Shown here: in pieces, positions 61,301 through 64,000 of the stretch | Layout: each line of letters begins with the position of its first letter | Position numbering within the stretch: position 1 is the stretch's first letter | DNA from: Isotricha intestinalis | Taxonomy: Eukaryota > Ciliophora > Litostomatea > Vestibuliferida > Isotrichidae | Assembly (NCBI GenBank): GCA_023807065.1 | Contig: JAJJLU010000355.1 | Span: 1 to 64,000, forward strand | DNA length: 64,000 nucleotides | Direction of reading: 5' to 3' | Notes under the pieces: model-generated | What the model saw: only the letters and a program-made list of their open reading frames with translations | What the model was told of the DNA's origin: nothing | The model's database searches: none | Translations under genes and position numbers: made by a program

Positions 61301-61720
61301 TTTTATAGTATGGATCAATTATCTCTTGCTGAAAGTTATAAAAAAAATTTACAAAATGAAATATATGATGAAAATATTATTTATGAAGGTTATGCTATTA
61401 TTTGTAGACCTGGATATGATAAAAATGATGGTAATTCAATTAATGCTAAAATTATTATTCCAGGTGAAATAAGTGATTTCATTTGTGGTTGTTATATGAA
61501 TGTTGATGATTTTGAAATTAATGATTTTTTAGGAGATGATATATTAAAAGGTGTTAAAGGTAATGTTTATTATTCTAAAGATGCTAAATTTTTATCTTCT
61601 ATTTCTAATGTTATTTTCCAAGGAGGAAATACACTTATTGATTTTCATTCTATTTTACCTAATACTGTTATTATTCTTAAAGTATCTTGTGGGAAAAATA
61701 ATTTAAATTCTTATTATTGA
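58376..61720 (+). CDS. Glycogen debranching enzyme-like pseudoenzyme (AGL N-terminal half) with glycogen-binding module
   Basis: The product has 1114 residues. It follows the glucanotransferase half of eukaryotic debranching enzyme (AGL): SNWIYENPECGYTLDNCPWL, FDGLYIDNIIALPKFI, and GSTRGYDQLFPFQPSVV match family blocks. Every GH13 active-site region is altered: region I reads D293-IVLN-Q298 (His to Gln), region II G-L-Y620-I-D622 (Arg to Tyr), region III T-Q651-L (acid/base Glu to Gln), region IV L734-D735 (His to Leu). An AMPK-beta-like glycogen-binding module (about 812-897: VKLALSSHGWKPDI, GKYHYRYLLDGNIWTYD) is inserted. The protein ends where AGL's GH133 glucosidase half would begin. It is probably a non-catalytic glycogen-binding protein. 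Confidence 0.8.
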   Translation: MSSDEEDQSNDNIDIKESELQNDEINTQLNINENINDNNFSSQLYNIILDDNGYPNIKKGEIYCVDVNTEITIKVNSNSKLNNEINIISNCNNDFPNLNFIDELKLYINDNLKKENLSEKEIPFDKIEKNKISPNNIKDNFINFKINLKKPGTFIFMILYNSKELNKYKLLNPFYILVNPIIDLGKDEKTGNIIKIPLNKIQLQSVLSKNLGKLSNFENYYKELSLLKYNFIHLTSIQTLSSSENLFCIKEQNEISDLFFEEKEKLSKEEKILKFKENMSLLRTNYHIGSIIDIVLNQTSIESNWIYENPECGYTLDNCPWLTVAYELDKLLVNYSNLFFDKKVCQSAPYLNNEEDLKEVIEEMRKRVLRENFEEFFLIQIEDYISKFQEFYQNLEKDQSYGIKRNYLFNELEKNFNIQTNEEGRLILNDETLYDLISFNCTNHGESRFGIKVNVEFVSMLLLESYRDIKNNSYPNEFNFLKEAKKFINKINEYWTEKVSEMLKIALLNVKEFIRYEFIELKRTGIRRKLVDNYFHVIDPNDKKKIFLCNGFIMQSEDPKNPFPDYTKEGTWYLFKRKVIVWNDSLKLNYGENIEKTPKFLMEYLSNYINDMAKIFDGLYIDNIIALPKFILRYFIHEARKINENLIIITQLPENNNEIESEYINDCGINLFAKEMIWCSNPIEIISNISNFSKIKQKQNNNNNDNTINTNVLNNQINILKPQNPPTLLYDISLDNQSFYEQYNNLSLNLSIMACIGLLNCAIGSTRGYDQLFPFQPSVVKENRNYIFDKNFENLLEDIKRRLQQANKIKEIFFEFHPRNSENPNTKTVKLALSSHGWKPDIPLTRINDNLFTVRLKLPQGKYHYRYLLDGNIWTYDSSQPMEFDVNKRIINVLDLTTDTKILSSDIKLLRRDINLIRNSLRNSKTEVYVQNDKDLICVIRMIIDGKKIKLSIDSSSSKSSYDIGDRDYNRNIDNFYSMDQLSLAESYKKNLQNEIYDENIIYEGYAIICRPGYDKNDGNSINAKIIIPGEISDFICGCYMNVDDFEINDFLGDDILKGVKGNVYYSKDAKFLSSISNVIFQGGNTLIDFHSILPNTVIILKVSCGKNNLNSYY

Positions 61721-61818
61721 ATTATTTATTAATTATTTAATCATAAAATTTAATAAAAGTATATAAAGGGAAATTTAATTGTTTTTTTAAATTTTATTAA
61801 AATTGTATTGAGTGAAAA

Positions 61819-62301
61819 ATGAATGGAAATGATGAGGATGAATTCAATTATAATAATAAATGTGTTTCTATTGGTTTTTTTCAAAATGTTATTAATGATT
61901 TGAAAAGGCAACTTGAAAATAAAAAAAGACAATATGATACTTTAGTTAAAGAATTAAATTCAATTGGAAATAATTATTTAAATTTAAGTGAAAATAAATT
62001 AAAATTACTTGAAGAAAATTCCAACACTAAAAGTCAAATGATTTTTTTAAAAAATGAAATTAATATGAAAAGAAAATATTTAGATGGTATTCTTTCTTCA
62101 TTAGATAATCAAGACCAATTAAATTTAAATTCTAATGATAATAATAATAATAAAAGAATTATGATTTTACTTAATGAACTACAAAAATCCATTATAGAAA
62201 ATAATGAATTAATGGAAAGAAAAAAGAATAAAGTTGATTTTGTAAATTATATTGAATTACCTAAAGATATAAACAATAATTTATCTTTAATAATAAAATA
62301 A
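61819..62301 (+). CDS. Small coiled-coil protein
   Basis: The product has 160 residues. After a short acidic N-terminus, residues about 15-95 form a coiled coil (IGFFQNVINDLKRQLENKKR, then LVKELNSIGNNYLNLSENKL), with a second helix at about 110-140. No signal, membrane helix or named domain is present. The compact size and heptads suit a cytoskeletal or complex subunit. It lies 98 bases after the debranching-like gene on the same strand and converges with the USP-like gene, with 41 bases between stops. Confidence 0.6.
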   Translation: MNGNDEDEFNYNNKCVSIGFFQNVINDLKRQLENKKRQYDTLVKELNSIGNNYLNLSENKLKLLEENSNTKSQMIFLKNEINMKRKYLDGILSSLDNQDQLNLNSNDNNNNKRIMILLNELQKSIIENNELMERKKNKVDFVNYIELPKDINNNLSLIIK

Positions 62302-62342
62302 ATATTTTTTTTAACCAATTTTATAATATAATAATATATAAA

Positions 62343-63830
62343 TTATTTCCTTACTTTTTTACAAGATTCACAAATATTTGTATATTCATTTTTTGTACCA
62401 CAATTTCTGCAAAACCAAATATTACTTTGATAATTATTAAAATTATTTGAATTATTATAACTTGTATTTTTATTTCCATTATTATTATTAGAATCATTAT
62501 TACAATCTAAGAGATAAAAATTTTCGTCTTGATTATCCATTTTGGATTCTTCTCTATAACAACACCAACATTTAGTACTTGAATTTAAATTTCTTTTTTT
62601 ACAAAAAGAACAATACCAATAATTATAATCATCATTTGAATTTATATAATCAATATTATTAATGAAATAATCTCTTTGATTTAAATTCATTTGTTGACAT
62701 CTTTTTATTAGTTCATTAAATTCTTCGCTTTGAAAAACATCTTCATTATTAATTTCATTATTAGAAGTATAATTTGAATAAAATAAAATAATAGGATGAT
62801 AATGATTATTAAGTAAATAATAAACTAAATTTTTATAAGATTTAAATTCATTTTTCTTATCATCATCAATAAAATACCAAATATTTCCTTTATTAATAGC
62901 ACAAGTATAATGATTATTATAATATAAAATAATAGAATATAAATAATATTTTTTATTTAAATAACTATAACCTTCTTCAAAAGAAAATAAATTTCCATTA
63001 AAATCAAAAAGAGAAATTAAATTAAAAACTTTACAAACATCATCTAAATTTGGTTGTTGATTATTCCAAGTTAAATTAATAACAAAATAAGGATTATAAT
63101 AATCACATTGAAAAATTTCTCTTTTAATTTCGGGTTTTTGACAATAACATCCTTCAATATTAATTTTTTGTTCTATTGTTCTACCAATAATTTTAGCATT
63201 TGAAAATAATTGATTTTTATATGAATCACTTGTTTTTCCTTTTATAATATTTAAAATTTCTGTGATAAAAATTTCATAAATAAAATAATTAGAATCATAA
63301 ATTGTTGATTTTTCTTTATTACATTTAGAACAATATATTTTGTCTTTTATTTTAATAGAAAAAAATTCATGTGAAATACAATTATTACAATAAAATAAAC
63401 TCGGAGCTTCATTATCTAATTCAATATTTTGATCATGTAAATGAATATAATTAAATATTTGATTTAAAACTTCAACTGGATCACCAAAATTTCCTTTTTT
63501 TAATTCTTTAGAATAATTTGACAAAGATAATCTAAAGTTTGATATATCTAAAGAATGGTCTGAAGGTGATTCTTGAATTTGTTTATAATGATTAAATGAA
63601 CATTGTAATCTAAATATTGGATTTAATATTATTGATTGATCCTCTTTATTAAAAGGAATTTTTAATATTTTTTCCTTAAATTTATCGGTGTGGTATAATG
63701 ATTGAATTACCACATTTATAAAACAGTTGTTTGCACCTTTTGGATTTAATAAGGATACTATTTCTCTATATTTTATTTTTTTTTGAGGAATTTTATAATT
63801 ATTTCTCATGTTAAAATTTCTATTGTCCAT
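62343..63830 (-). CDS. USP-type deubiquitinase-like protein with two RanBP2 zinc fingers
   Basis: The product has 495 residues. The Cys box is LLNPKGANNCFINVVIQSLY with C36 at the nucleophile place. The spelling resembles the USP53/USP54 group rather than the usual GNTCYMN. A CxxC zinc pair pair follows (YCNNCISH and YCSKCNKE). The His box lies at IILYYNNHYTCAINKGNIWY (H307) with a following FIDDD. The C-terminus carries two RanBP2-type fingers, YWYCSFCKKRNLNSSTKCWC (about 407-428) and IWFCRNCGTKNEYTNICESC (about 470-492), which in other proteins bind ubiquitin or RNA. The catalytic Cys and His are present, so activity is possible. The start is ATG at 63830-63828. Confidence 0.78.
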   Translation of the reverse strand: MDNRNFNMRNNYKIPQKKIKYREIVSLLNPKGANNCFINVVIQSLYHTDKFKEKILKIPFNKEDQSIILNPIFRLQCSFNHYKQIQESPSDHSLDISNFRLSLSNYSKELKKGNFGDPVEVLNQIFNYIHLHDQNIELDNEAPSLFYCNNCISHEFFSIKIKDKIYCSKCNKEKSTIYDSNYFIYEIFITEILNIIKGKTSDSYKNQLFSNAKIIGRTIEQKINIEGCYCQKPEIKREIFQCDYYNPYFVINLTWNNQQPNLDDVCKVFNLISLFDFNGNLFSFEEGYSYLNKKYYLYSIILYYNNHYTCAINKGNIWYFIDDDKKNEFKSYKNLVYYLLNNHYHPIILFYSNYTSNNEINNEDVFQSEEFNELIKRCQQMNLNQRDYFINNIDYINSNDDYNYWYCSFCKKRNLNSSTKCWCCYREESKMDNQDENFYLLDCNNDSNNNNGNKNTSYNNSNNFNNYQSNIWFCRNCGTKNEYTNICESCKKVRK

Positions 63831-64000
63831 AATTGTTTATTTAAAATTGAATTTTTTAATATTTAATATTTTTTAACTTTAAATTAGATATTAATAATTT
63901 TTTATTATTATAAATAGTAATTATAATAATTCGAAAATTATTATTATTATTATCATAACTTATAGCGTTAGAAAAAATCTTATTATAAAGTATATCTTCC
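63831..64000. other. AT-rich window end, nothing recognised
   Basis: These 170 bases lie upstream of the USP-like gene and run to the end of the window. No telomere repeat is present, so the chromosome continues beyond. No frame or RNA gene is visible. Confidence 0.5.

Noticed and set aside
1..64000. Ciliate code with TAA/TAG as glutamine for the whole window
   Set aside because: Long genes use CAA/CAG for Gln and end cleanly at TAA, TAG or TGA; only the ghost regions show stops at Gln-like sites.
1..64000. CRISPR arrays, insertion sequences, rRNA or tRNA genes
   Set aside because: No spaced direct repeats, transposase, terminal inverted repeats or recognisable RNA gene was seen; GC is too low for a hidden rRNA, though a tRNA could be missed by eye.

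Overview
The window looks like the end of a macronuclear chromosome of a ciliate. It opens with G4/C4-type telomere repeats (five CCCC blocks spaced by AAT or AT at 1-34). It is extremely AT-rich, densely packed with mostly single-exon genes, and has very small GT-AG introns (28-42 nt). Glutamine is written CAA/CAG in all the long genes, and TAA, TAG and TGA all end genes, so the code is the standard one and not the TAA/TAG=Gln code of Tetrahymena or Paramecium. Standard code, extreme AT content, tiny introns and C4-type telomeres together suggest a litostome such as a rumen ciliate (Entodinium and relatives). That placement is an inference.

Layout. 1-2.8 kb is a subtelomere with one DMT transporter gene flanked by decayed coding sequence. 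2.8-14.4 kb holds a small unknown gene, a two-TM membrane protein, an FCP1-like phosphatase with a hidden first exon, a RasGAP-VPS9 protein, a degenerate pepsin-like membrane protein, a histidine phosphatase and another unknown. 14.4-20.7 kb holds an unknown, a B-box protein, a RING/TRAF E3 ligase and a secreted protein. 20.8-33.5 kb holds a pullulanase-type debranching enzyme, three Pumilio-family (Puf) RNA-binding protein genes interleaved with a prenylatable RING protein, a small membrane protein and a decayed gene. 33.6-46.5 kb holds an EF-hand protein, several coiled-coil or unknown proteins, a PWWP/TFIIS-like chromatin protein, a PX-BAR sorting nexin, a divergent cullin and an FHA protein. 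46.8-53.1 kb holds a Fused/STK36-like kinase and an EF-hand WD40 protein, both probably ciliary. 53.9-63.8 kb holds TGS1, a SAPS phosphatase subunit with two hidden 5' exons, a debranching-enzyme-like pseudoenzyme, a coiled-coil protein and a USP-type protein with RanBP2 fingers.

Themes. There is no operon structure, and neighbours point in both directions. Genes fall into endomembrane traffic (RasGAP-VPS9, PX-BAR), ubiquitin (RING/TRAF, RING-CaaX, cullin, USP), RNA control (three Pufs, TGS1, FCP1), cilia (Fused-like kinase, WD40) and glycogen/starch (an intact pullulanase-type enzyme and a dead-looking AGL half). The most interesting items are the AGL pseudoenzyme, the Puf trio, the hidden micro-introns that recover full domains, and at least four intergenic 'ghost' coding regions in which stop codons sit where Gln (or Trp) would fit.
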